From Hemicentrotus pulcherrimus (lineage: Eukaryota; Echinodermata; Echinoidea; Camarodonta; Strongylocentrotidae), in assembly GCA_003118195.1 (NCBI GenBank), contig BEXV01000126.1:192393-204162 (forward strand): a DNA stretch of 11,770 nt, written 5' to 3'. Both the position numbers and the translations under genes were made by a program. The notes under the pieces were generated by a model that was not told the DNA's origin, did no database searches, and was given only the letters and a program-made list of their open reading frames with translations. Shown here piece by piece: positions 1 through 7,958 of the stretch. The first letter of the stretch is position 1; each line of letters begins with the position of its first letter.

Positions 1-930
1 TTAATTTGTACAGCTCTTGCTATGTGGTAGCCTGTAGTGCAGGCTTTGATTGTGAATTGATTGTGGCCTGAAAACCAGTCAAATACGATTCTATTTTGGA
101 AAAACATTTTGGGCAAAATCTCTTTTTAGGATAAAAGTGGTGTAACATATTATGCTTTTGTATCTTATTCAAATATGGTTGAAATTGTTCTTCCCCTGTA
201 TATTTTGGAGAGTTTTAGCCTTTGGTTTATTCTTTTATATACCTCAGAAAAGATGCAGATTAAGAGGTCCTTCTTCCAGACAGGTATGGAAGCATCCAAA
301 AAGCATGGCTCGATTAAAAACAAAAACATGCAAAATGATATTTATTTGTATTTATGAATGGATATTGAATGCACTAACAGAGATAAGTTTTGCATTGTGG
401 TCATGCTCATTCGGAATCTTAATTCATCTTTCTGACGAAAAAGCATGACTGAAAAGTATGAAGATGGTCATCTTTGAAATTAATATGGAATGGACTCTTG
501 ATAATTAATAATCATTTCTTGTTTCTTGTTATGATTGTGAAAAGGGCTCAGTGTATTCTCTATTTTTGCAATTATAATCCCCTGTTCTTTACTATCAATC
601 TGAGTGGGAAAATTGAATTCAAAACTTGTTGGGTTTTGTTTGTATCAAAGGGCAATACAAATCTATATAACATTTCTGGTTTCCGCGACTGCTTTCCTGT
701 TCAACAGGTGATTAATTTGTATTTATTCATTAGCCAAACTAGGGTAATGTTTTCCAAGGGAAAGAGTTCAACAGTTGGCACTCCATAATTGGTGTACTAA
801 CTCCTTTCTCTTCAGGTTTCAAATGTGGTTGAAAGTTAGTCCCTTTTCAAGAATGCTGGCCAGTAAATCGTTACTGATTTTGCAAACCAACATAAAAGCA
901 TAAGCCTCTGTGAGTCGGTTTCTTGAATCC

Positions 931-1096
931 AGTGATGATGTTCTGTTATTGTACACAAAAATGATTCCACATTATATTCTTTAATGTCAGAGGTTATCAA
1001 AGGTCAAAGATCAAAGGTTCACAAAACTAGCAGTGCTATTATGTTATTGTACACAAAAATTATTCCACATTATATGCTTTAATGTCAAAGGTTATC
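931..1096. repeat. 98-bp-period tandem duplication
   Basis: Positions 945-998 and 1043-1096 match at 51 of 54 bases (gttattgtacacaaaaat, then ttccacattata and a shared ttaatgtca-aggttatc end). Weaker similarity extends left (cagtgatgatg versus cagtgctatta), giving a tandem unit of about 98 bp. The left copy ends next to a run of 'aaaggtcaaagatcaaaggtt' character, which is itself repetitive. This is probably a local, fairly recent duplication in an intron. No coding content. Confidence 0.85.
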
Positions 1097-1488
1097 GTCA
1101 AACCACGAAGCCACAGAGCGTCGGTAAGCCCCCTGGAAATATTTTGTTTTTTTCACCCCAACATGTTTTGACGTGTTTTTACCTAATCAACTAACCCCTC
1201 ATTAAACCGGTAATTGTTTGATTGTATTATCTGTCTTAGCTGTGTTTTGTATGTCTCTGTTAGAGTCATTTACGGTGGATTTGATAACAGTGGAAAAAAT
1301 ACTTCGTAAATGAGAGCTTTCCTTTGGATTTGCTGCTTTCCAACAAGCAGGATTTCATTACGATTTGTATGTAACGCTTAGAGGTTTGAAAGAAAAACAT
1401 AGTTCTTGGACCATAATCTTGGTGCATTCCAGAGCTAAATAGTCAGCAATCCAAAGTGTTTGTTTTTTCTTCTTCACTTTAACATAAT

Positions 1489-1556
1489 CTGCTGCGAACT
1501 AGAAGGCCATTAGCATAAGTTCATGCATGGATTGACAACCTTCTAGCTCTTAGCAG
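1489..1556. repeat. Imperfect inverted repeat (hairpin) of 18-bp arms
   Basis: The left arm at 1489-1506 (ctgctgcgaactagaagg) pairs with the right arm at 1539-1556 (ccttctagctcttagcag) at 15 of 18 positions, with a 32-base loop. It could be a remnant of a very short inverted-repeat transposon or simply a chance hairpin. No target-site duplication was recognised. Confidence 0.5.
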
Positions 1557-1626
1557 ACGTAATCATCCATTGCTAGAACTAGTTTATTGTCACTATTGTC
1601 TTACCACTGCCAACAGAGGGCACTTC

Positions 1627-1699
1627 TTTACAAAACACAAGAAAACAATTTATTTACAAAAAACAAGAAAACAATTTGTTTACAAAACAAAATTTGTTA
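1627..1699. repeat. 26-bp tandem repeat, about 2.5 copies
   Basis: Units start at 1627, 1653 and 1679, each beginning tttacaaaa and containing acaagaaaacaattt. The third copy is truncated and diverged. It is A-rich and low in complexity, and lies in non-coding sequence. Confidence 0.85.
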
Positions 1700-2623
1700 A
1701 GAAAACATGATATCAGTTTCTTATGGATAGTTATAACTACCTTGATACAAAATACAAGGCAAGATTTTATTTAAGGTTTTTTTGATATTTTTGTTCTTGC
1801 TGTTAAACATTGAAATATAAATTAATAAAATGGATTTTCCCCCCTCATAGATCTGTACAAAAAATAATGGAATAACTGCTACCTCCCCTTGTAATCCATT
1901 TTCATTACCGACTCGTTTAACATAATATTGTTTGAAGATATGAAAATTCATTTGAATGTGTTAACCTCTAATTTCTTGGCAGCATTTTGTTGTATTTACC
2001 AGAAACATGATTTTTTTGTATGTGTGTGCATTAATCATTTGTAGTGCCACTAATGTTAACAAAATTCGGGTAACGTTTAATGCAACTGATATTGGGCTAA
2101 ATTATAATTTTCAGTCATTATTTTGATGAGGAAGAAGGTATTTTCTAAACAATAAATCTAATGTATTTTCTCACCATGCAGCTTAAAAATTACCTTTAAC
2201 CTTTTGTTTGGACTATCTCATAGACTATCATACACGTTTGAGATACATGTCATTGACTATTTGCACTTTATAAAACTGTCCTCTCTTGAATGATATATTC
2301 TACTCTTTTAATTTCATATGTATGTGTACATATACGACAGGAATGGAATATCAACTATACACGATAACCCTACTTTCTGTTATTTCATATACTCGCCTGG
2401 AATGATGCATAAATGTATGATATGCATTTGTCTTGTGCCTAATTAATCACCTACCCGTATTTGTCTTTCCATATTTTCTCTCCATCCATGTAATATTCAT
2501 ATTTAGGATCAAGTGAGTTCCTGTATAATTGTTTTGTGGATATTTATGATTGTATTGGTATTATAGTTCCACATTGCCAGTAATCAGTCTGCCTTGTTTG
2601 TAAAGCAATACTTTATTATACTT

Positions 2624-2637
2624 GTTGCTATGGCAAC
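2624..2637 (+). promoter_or_regulatory. X-box-like (RFX) motif
   Basis: gttgctatggcaac matches the degenerate RFX X-box consensus RYYNYYATRRNRAC at every position and is almost a perfect palindrome. X-boxes are bound by RFX factors and are common near ciliary genes. Here the site sits in presumed intron, so any function is inference. Roughly one such match is expected by chance in every 30 kb of double-stranded sequence. Confidence 0.3.
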
Positions 2638-3241
2638 TGCGGCAACAAAAAATATCCCATTGTTTCTATTCTCCTTTATTATATTGCATGTTATGTTCAG
2701 CCATTAATATTGAGCCATGTTTGGGAAAAGTTCAGGAAAACTTCATGGACATGGGGAAAGTTATTGATTATTCATGTAATCAACTCTTTATCTGCTATTG
2801 ATTGACTTCCTCATTGTTTCAATATTTACCTGTTTGTTACACATATGCAATGTCTGTGTGTGGCAAATGTTGCTTGTGGCAATCTTCTGTTTGTTCTATC
2901 AAACCAAAGCAGGTAATGGGTTAATTAGTTCCTATAGACAAGCCGTCTAAGCACAGTCGTTATGTATTTATAAAGTAATACATCAAACTAGTATTTTAAA
3001 GTATATCAACATGAAACCCCAAATACACAGAGCAAAAACAATTCACCAATCCAATCCGATCCGATCCAGAAGGTTTTAGATCTAGTGCCTTTTCTTTGCA
3101 GTTACAAAGCGCTGCAATCCAGACCTGAAACATAAGTAATTTTTTGACAATTGTTCCCCTTTAATCAGAAATGATTTGAATTCTGGAGATGTCATTGTTT
3201 TGAATAATGGAAGAACTGGAACATGAACAATCCTGTGATGT

Positions 3242-3278
3242 GATTTATCGACCAGGTGCCGATTTATCGACCGAGTAG
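3242..3278. repeat. Short 19-bp-period tandem repeat
   Basis: The 12-mer gatttatcgacc occurs at 3242-3253 and again at 3261-3272, with similar bases after each. It is small and has no coding content. Confidence 0.6.
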
Positions 3279-3344
3279 AGCGTTATGAAGGTTGACTGAT
3301 TGCCGGCATGTGGGTGGTGGAAGAACGTAGTCTTTCATTGAGGG

Positions 3345-3385
3345 GTTCCCATGGTTACTCAACTCAGTATTGTTTCCATAGCAAC
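3345..3385 (+). promoter_or_regulatory. Pair of X-box-like motifs
   Basis: gtttccatagcaac (3372-3385) fits the RFX consensus RYYNYYATRRNRAC completely. gttcccatggttac (3345-3358) fits with one mismatch. Their starts are 27 bp apart, and they lie about 700 bp downstream of the other X-box-like site. The motifs are seen directly; a role as an enhancer or alternative promoter is inference. Confidence 0.3.
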
Positions 3386-4107
3386 ACCCTATCTTTGGAG
3401 TGCATCACTTGATGTTGTGTGGTTATGTGACTTTGTCTTGATGCAGGTGTTCTGTCTGTACATGTAGTATGTTCTTCTTAGGCAATATGGCAAACATTTC
3501 ATATTGATTTTGTTTTTCTTTCTCAGAGCTTAGTAAAAGTGTACCCAAGAGAACTTCCTCAGGTGTTTTATCCCTAACTTATAAGATTGCATATACTTTG
3601 CTTAAATTGTTTTATTGCAATATATATATATTTGTCTTCTAAAACTATTGAATAATGGAGACATTTTATTTTGCTCTCTCTACTATTTAAAATTTCAATT
3701 TTTAGAATTTGGGGCATTCGAAAGCCTGACTGCCTTTATCATCCTAAAAGCTATTAAGAAGACTTGAAAGTGAATATGAAGATGTATAGTTTTTACATAC
3801 CTGTTAATATGTTTTAATTTGTATTTGAAAGACACAAAGTATCTCAAAAAGTCAGATTATATTTTGTAACAAATGTGCACTTCAAATTTATGGTGGACAG
3901 AAATTGATTTTAAATATATGTTCGGTATGATATATATATATGAGTTTATTAACAAACAAAAATTAGATCAAAGATCTGGCACGCGATCTTTATTTATTGG
4001 GTGCAAGCCAAAAATATGTTTAAACAAAAAAATATTACTTTTGATGGTAACTAATCTCTCTTGAGTTTACATTTTCATGGTGCTGTATTATGGGTTTGAA
4101 TTTTTTT

Positions 4108-4127
4108 AATTACATGTACATGTAATT
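4108..4127. repeat. Perfect 20-bp palindrome
   Basis: aattacatgtacatgtaatt is its own reverse complement. The surrounding 200 bp is rich in acatgta and gcatg words. It may be a chance product of this word bias or a core of a decayed element. Confidence 0.6.
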
Positions 4128-4322
4128 GAGCTGTATATTTGTTGTGCATGCATGTTGTAGACATCGCATAATTTGAATCAATTACATGTATTTGAATTGT
4201 CTTATGTCAATATTAGATTAATGTACATTGTAGTCAGTGCATGATTGGTAAATATTGAATGTGCATGTGTAATGTAATCTGTGCATGATTAGCAATGTTA
4301 ACAGCATGTAGGTGACATGAAC

Positions 4323-4541
4323 AGGGGAGGATCCAGGGGCGCAGGGGGTATTATGCCCCCCTACAATTTAAAAATGTATGCTGCATACTTTTAGGAAGTA
4401 TTAAAAGGGGAAAATATGCCTCCAAAAATTGTGCTCTTGTGCCTGATATTATTTTTGTATATTTTTTTATATAATTGTTGTTCTGTATGATACTTCTGAA
4501 GTCCCCGACCCCAATTTTTCAGGAATCCTGGATCTGCCCCT
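4323..4541. mobile_element. MITE-like element with inverted termini (~220 bp)
   Basis: The left end is aggggaggatccagg (4323-4337). The reverse complement of the right end (4527-4541, cctggatctgcccct) matches it at 13 of 15 positions. The interior is AT-rich, with a second C/G inverted pair near the left end (caggggg...cccccct) and a C-rich run near the right end. No coding capacity. The size, the GC-rich inverted ends and the AT-rich core fit a non-autonomous DNA element or a related foldback repeat. A clear target-site duplication was not identified, so the exact borders are uncertain. Confidence 0.55.
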
Positions 4542-5312
4542 CTGCATACATGCATGTTGTGTGGTTTTCCATTACAGCTTTGTTAATACGTGTAGACCAA
4601 ATTATTGTGTTATATTGTTTTGAATTGTTTTAAACTCATTTCTTAATTGTTGGTCTGATAATCGAATCACTCCTAGTCATCAGTTTCTTGTCTTTATTTT
4701 TAACTAAAACAGTGAAGCTAAATAAATGTACATGTCGTTCTACAATTTTTATAAATTTTTCATTGAAAAAAAATTTAAACTTTTAATTAAAACCAAATTT
4801 TATGAAGCTGCTCAGAAAAAGCAACATTTTGCCAACAGTTATGTTTCTCTGCAAAAGCCAGCCATTTCAGTGTCCACAGCCCTTCTAACTTGCACATGCA
4901 GCCACTGTGTGTACATGGTAATGTTTCACAGTCAGTGGCATATATCCAGACCTTAGCCCAAGGAAGGGACAAAACATCTTGAGCTTTCAATGATGTATGA
5001 ATTTTAGTAAGATAACCGCTTCTCATGCAAGAGCTGAAAGTTTTTTGAAAATTTGTCAGTATTTGTGCTTGTTTCAAAGAGCAATTTAATTTAAGATTGA
5101 TAGATTATTTAAATGATTCTTTAACCTAATATGAGCATACATGTACCTTACTAGTTTAATGTCCCTGCATAGTTATTTTCATGGTTAAAACATAATCTAC
5201 CAAGGGTGGCATACCCTCACCCCCACCCATTCTTCAGAAATGCTAGTGGTCATATTATCTAATGATAGCCCGTTCACATATGACCCAATGATCCGTTCAC
5301 ATCCTGTTACAG

Positions 5313-5404
5313 GCTTACGATGGTCAAGGAGAGGAGCTGAAATGCAAGGAGAGACGTCTCTTCATGCTCAACGATCTCCTCGTATGCACTACAGTACTCA
5401 ACAA
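5313..5404 (+). CDS. Coding exon 1 of window: N-terminal strands of the RhoGEF PH domain
   Basis: The acceptor is ttacag ending at 5312 and the donor is gtacgt from 5405. The exon is 92 nt, begins in phase 0 and ends with two bases of a split codon (AA, completed by T of the next exon to give Asn). It encodes AYDGQGEELKCKERRLFMLN followed by DLLVCTTVLN. The basic-hydrophobic pattern KERRLFMLNDLLVC is typical of the early strands of a DH-associated PH domain, where the segment after the DH helix bundle folds back on itself. The pyrimidine tract before the acceptor is weak, and a 10-bp word (ccgttcacat) is repeated at 5269 and 5292 just before it. No methionine start is implied; this is an internal exon. 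Confidence 0.82.
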
Positions 5405-6162
5405 GTACGTATACCTAACATGGAGCGTTCATCATCTCGGCCCCGAAGAGATCACTTTCTTGAGAAATCGAGATAAATTATGTTACGGTGTCCGATGGGG
5501 ATTCTATATTGCATTGCCATGTTGTGCTCCAGGGCCCCGTCTTACAAAGAGTTCTGATTGATCAAAATCAGTTGCAAGTCCTCTAATCAATCGCAAGTTT
5601 ACAGCCTCCTATCTCTTTATGTTCATAGTTGTGATTAATATCAACTCTTTGTAAGACAGGTCCCAGGTGAATGATTGTGATTTATAATTTAGAAGATAGT
5701 GTGATGATTTATTATGATTTAAAATGTGTGCTTTCATTGACATCCTGATGGTGCTCAGGAGATAAAATGATCTACTAAGCTCATCTCAGATGAGACTTTG
5801 AAAGTTGGAGGGGTCTAATACAACTGGTTATTTGCCTTTAAGTTTACTGACAATAATATAGCAGGTGAACAGTTTGTAAACAATCCAAAGAGGAAGATCT
5901 TCAAGACGACACAAAATTATGATAATTTTATGCTTGATTATTACTAATGTATCACTAGCCAAACAGTAAAGGGATGTAGGTACAAGCTTTTCCAGATTTT
6001 ATTTTATTTATTTTATTTACTTCCATTAAGAAAGAAAGCGATAGAATTCTGTTAAATGTGTTCATTTTTTAAGTGAAAGCTAACATTAATAAATTACTAG
6101 GAAAGGTTTGAGTCCATTTTGCAACAGCAAATTTAACTCATGTTTCTGTCCCTCCCATCCAG
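5405..6162 (+). other. Intron between exons 1 and 2 (758 bp)
   Basis: A phase-2 intron with gtacgt and ccag borders. It holds a 133-bp inverted-repeat element near its 5' end and otherwise AT-rich sequence with no exon or RNA gene recognised. Confidence 0.75.
5532..5664. mobile_element. MITE-like element with 22-bp terminal inverted repeats (133 bp)
   Basis: The left terminus at 5532-5553 begins gggccccgtcttacaaagag. The right terminus at 5643-5664 is its reverse complement at 20 of 22 positions (aactctttgtaagacaggtc, then cc). Internal words such as gattgatcaaaatc and ctaatcaatcgc form further partial inverted pairs. There is no open frame. Elements with this 'cttacaaagagtt' end look familiar from echinoderm and other marine deuterostome DNA, but I cannot name the family. 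It lies 127 bp after exon 1. Confidence 0.7.
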
Positions 6163-6332
6163 TGGCCAGCCATCCTCCCCAGGATCAATGGACATGCCCA
6201 GATTTAAACACAGATGGAGCGTTCCATTGACCGAGGTAGAGGTGATCAACCCAACGATAGAAGGGACGGATATCGAAATGTCTTCAGAACCTGGCAAACT
6301 CAAGATCACGACACAACACATGGATGAACATG
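6163..6332 (+). CDS. Coding exon 2 of window: middle of the RhoGEF PH domain
   Basis: The acceptor is cccatccag ending at 6162, after a good pyrimidine tract. The donor is gttcgt from 6333. The 170-nt exon enters in phase 2 and leaves in phase 1 (a lone G joins AA of the next exon to make Glu). The frame continues GQPSSPGSMDMPRFKHRWSV, then PLTEVEVINPTIEGTDIEMS and a KITTQHMDEH end. FKHRWSVPLTEVEV is a PH strand that carries the usual aromatic/basic residues. The preceding Ser/Pro-rich stretch is probably a loop between strands. Reading through the donor stays open to 6400, but the phase match to the next exon supports splicing at 6332. An upstream ATG at 6140 lies in the intron and is not a start. 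Confidence 0.85.
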
Positions 6333-6799
6333 GTTCGTATGGAGTGAAGCTTTTCTTAATGTTAACGGGAATCTATAAGTGTTTTTTTAAAAACATTTAA
6401 GAGGGAATGTTGCAACATCATTTATTAAGGATAAAGAGGGCAAATTAACCAGGGAAAATGATATGATTCAATTTTTATATAAACACAAATTTGTGGATAA
6501 TTCCAGTCAGTTTTGCCAGATGGTTTAGTAGAAATAAAGAAAGATGAGATTTAAAATATCTTTTCTTATACACTGAACAATATCCTCTTTCAATAATAAT
6601 TTTCCTTGTATCAACCATTATTTGGATAACATTTCGTACTATCAAGCTCTCTTCATTTTCAATTGGTTCAACTACAGTTCATAATAGATCAATTGATGGA
6701 ACATCACAATATTTCTCACTTGTATCTATAAATACACCCCAAAAATACAATAGGAGACTAATCCATATTTTTATTTCTTATTTTCAATTTCTCTTTTAG
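6333..6799 (+). other. Intron between exons 2 and 3 (467 bp)
   Basis: A phase-1 intron, strongly AT-rich, with a pyrimidine-rich end. I see no repeat or gene in it. Confidence 0.75.
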
Positions 6800-6906
6800 A
6801 ATACCTGTACGGTGGTTCAACAAGGCAGCTCTACCAGGAAAGGAATGACCTCCTCCATGACCTTGCTGTCGTCAAGCAGCTAGGAACACTGCTGGGTACC
6901 CTCAAG
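6800..6906 (+). CDS. Coding exon 3 of window: helical insert within the PH domain, first part
   Basis: The acceptor is ctcttttag ending at 6799 and the donor is gtacag from 6907. The exon is 107 nt; its first two bases complete a Glu codon and it ends in phase 0. It encodes YLYGGSTRQLYQERNDLLHD then LAVVKQLGTLLGTLK. The segment is rich in Leu, Glu, Gln and Lys and reads as amphipathic helix, not PH strand, so it appears to sit between two PH strands as an insert. The other two forward frames hit stops inside the exon, and the only open frame is the one the phase demands. A LINE fragment begins 70 bp downstream in the next intron. Confidence 0.85.
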
Positions 6907-6975
6907 GTACAGGGTGTAATTGGAAAAAAATATTGAAAGGATTCCTTCCCCTTCTCTCCCCTTGTTTTGTCCCTC

Positions 6976-7275
6976 ATGCCTTTGAGACAAGACGAAAGCT
7001 TCTGAATAATATAAGAGGTCAACAGCTGAGCTTCTTGGGTCGTGTTATTCAAAAAAATGGTTTGGAAAATCTTGCACTGACTGGAAGAATGGAGGGGAGG
7101 AGGAGTAGGGGTAGAAGGAGTAGGGGTAGAAGGAGGATTCTTTGGATGAGTATAGCTTAAGGAGTGTGATTTCTGAAAGTGGAATTGATCTCGAGGAGAA
7201 TGAATTACTTCATAGAATATGGGACAGAGAGTTGTAGCATTCCATGTTCGCCGTCTCAGGACATGGCACATATAG
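6976..7275 (+). mobile_element. Decayed LINE (non-LTR retrotransposon) fragment, C-terminal end of the reverse transcriptase ORF
   Basis: In frame from 6984 the sequence reads ETRRKLLNNIRGQQLSFLGR, then VIQKNGLENLALTGRMEGRR and a repeated SRGRR. This is the familiar LINE tail pattern 'LL.TI..RQL.FLGH...K.GLENL.LTG.I.G.RSRGR'. After a frameshift near 7140 the tail resumes from 7142 (ENELLHRIWDREL, a TAG where a Trp is normal, HSM, then GHGT). These end words are also typical of the ORF terminus, so the copy is broken by at least one frameshift and one stop. It is 5'-truncated, as LINE copies usually are. An RTE-like clade is my guess only. Same orientation as the host gene. Confidence 0.78.
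7097..7137. repeat. Tandem 15-bp duplication inside the LINE fragment
   Basis: ggagtaggggtagaa occurs twice in tandem (from about 7100), encoding a doubled SRGRR within the LINE tail. It is a small in-frame expansion of a purine-rich segment, most likely slippage. Confidence 0.7.
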
Positions 7276-7550
7276 AAGAAGCAGGAGTTATAGCAAATGT
7301 ATGCGCGTAGCTAAAAGACAAAGATCAGTAATAATTGTTTTTTGATAGCCTTGATGATACATCATGTAGTGAAACAGAAGTTTGGGCATCATTTCTAACA
7401 AAAGTTGGATAAAGAATCAAGGTGCGTGGCCCATGTGAACATTACATCAAACCAAAATGGTATAACATAACTGTAAAAATGTTCATATGTACATTGTATT
7501 CCATGAATCTACTATGTCATACAAAACAAAGTGTAAACCTGAAGTAAAAG

Positions 7551-7744
7551 AAGGTGCTACCTTTAACTCCCAGTTAACAAAAATCCAATGCAACAGTGGG
7601 TTGAAGTATTCACCTACTTTCCAGTAGGGTATGTATGGTGTCCTCACAAGAGATAACATTGACAAATGGAGTGAAATTATCAATATACTCATCACTAAGA
7701 TTTCTTGTCATTTCTTAGCAAGAAATCAAGCATTACGATGTCGG
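7551..7744 (+). pseudogene. Degenerate tandem copy of PH-domain exon 4 and its upstream intron
   Basis: The block 7551-7744 repeats at 7745 onward with a constant offset of 194 bp: aaggtgctac/aaggcgctaa, then gaagtattcacct (7603/7797), then the exon start (7628/7822). From 7628 the copy still reads GMYGVLTRDNIDKWSEIINI then LITK, against GTYGVLTRDDIDEWSEIINK and LITK in the real exon, with an AG (ccagtag) just before it. After that, 6 bases are replaced by 19 (a 13-bp gain), which shifts the frame. The copy stops before the real exon's 3' end, and an in-frame TAG lies at 7769-7771. Four synonymous and four amino-acid-changing codons differ in the first 24. I call it a dead exon copy; use as a poison exon is possible but unsupported. 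Confidence 0.85.
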
Positions 7745-7821
7745 AAGGCGCTAACTTCAACTCATAGATAGTGTAAATTAAATGACTAGGCTAACTGAAG
7801 TATTCACCTCTTTGCTTGCAG

Positions 7822-7958
7822 GGTACGTATGGTGTCCTCACAAGGGATGATATTGATGAATGGAGTGAGATTATCAATAAACTCATCACCAAGAAAGGAC
7901 AAGAAATCAAGCAGGCTGATGTCAGTAAAATACAGATCTCGCTTCCCTCAGTTCAGAT
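7822..7958 (+). CDS. Coding exon 4 of window: helical insert, second part, and return to PH strands
   Basis: The acceptor is tttgcttgcag ending at 7821 and the donor is a consensus gtaagt from 7959. The 137-nt exon starts in phase 0 and ends in phase 2 (AT, completed by G to Met). It encodes GTYGVLTRDDIDEWSEIINK, then LITKKGQEIKQADVSKIQIS and LPSVQ. The first part is helical (DDIDEWSEIINKLITKK); the end (KIQISLPS) looks like a PH strand. A degenerate copy of this exon and its upstream intron lies 194 bp upstream (7551-7744). The downstream copy is the functional one, since it has an intact frame, a strong donor and the correct phase to exon 5. Confidence 0.88.

Larger units (their letters stand above)
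1..5312 (+). other. Probable upstream intron sequence; no supported exon
   Basis: About 5.3 kb of AT-rich DNA. Open stretches here are short (under about 105 codons), lack recognisable domains and look like chance frames. The first exon of the window enters in phase 0 in the middle of the PH region, so a DH-encoding exon must lie upstream of position 1, and this stretch is most simply an intron. Small repeats, an inverted-repeat element, X-box-like sites and two possible 36-nt micro-exons inside it are listed separately. No RNA gene or promoter is supported. Confidence 0.6.
6907..7821 (+). other. Intron between exons 3 and 4 (915 bp)
   Basis: A phase-0 intron with gtacag and tgcag borders. 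It contains a LINE 3' fragment in its first part and a degenerate copy of exon 4 near its end, both listed separately. It is the most rearranged intron of the window. Confidence 0.75.

Noticed and set aside
152..788. Three plus-strand open frames of 60-104 codons near the left edge
   Set aside because: They are rich in Phe, Ile, Leu and Tyr, overlap in different frames and show no domain; this is what AT-rich intron gives by chance.
1721..1951. Minus-strand open frame of 76 codons
   Set aside because: No recognisable domain, no splice context and AT-driven composition.
4726..5077. Overlapping plus and minus open frames of 76 and 96 codons
   Set aside because: They occupy the same bases on opposite strands with no similarity I can recognise and no phase link to exon 1.
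6140..6162. ATG at 6140 as a start of a separate small protein
   Set aside because: It lies in the pyrimidine-rich end of the intron; the phase match of 5404 to 6163 shows internal splicing.
6133..6321. Minus-strand open frame over exon 2
   Set aside because: It is the antisense shadow of the PH exon.
6831..7271. Minus-strand 146-codon frame
   Set aside because: It covers the antisense of exon 3 and the purine-rich LINE tail; the Pro/Thr/Ser runs come from that composition.
7483..7695. Minus-strand frame of 70 codons
   Set aside because: Antisense shadow of the degenerate exon 4 copy.
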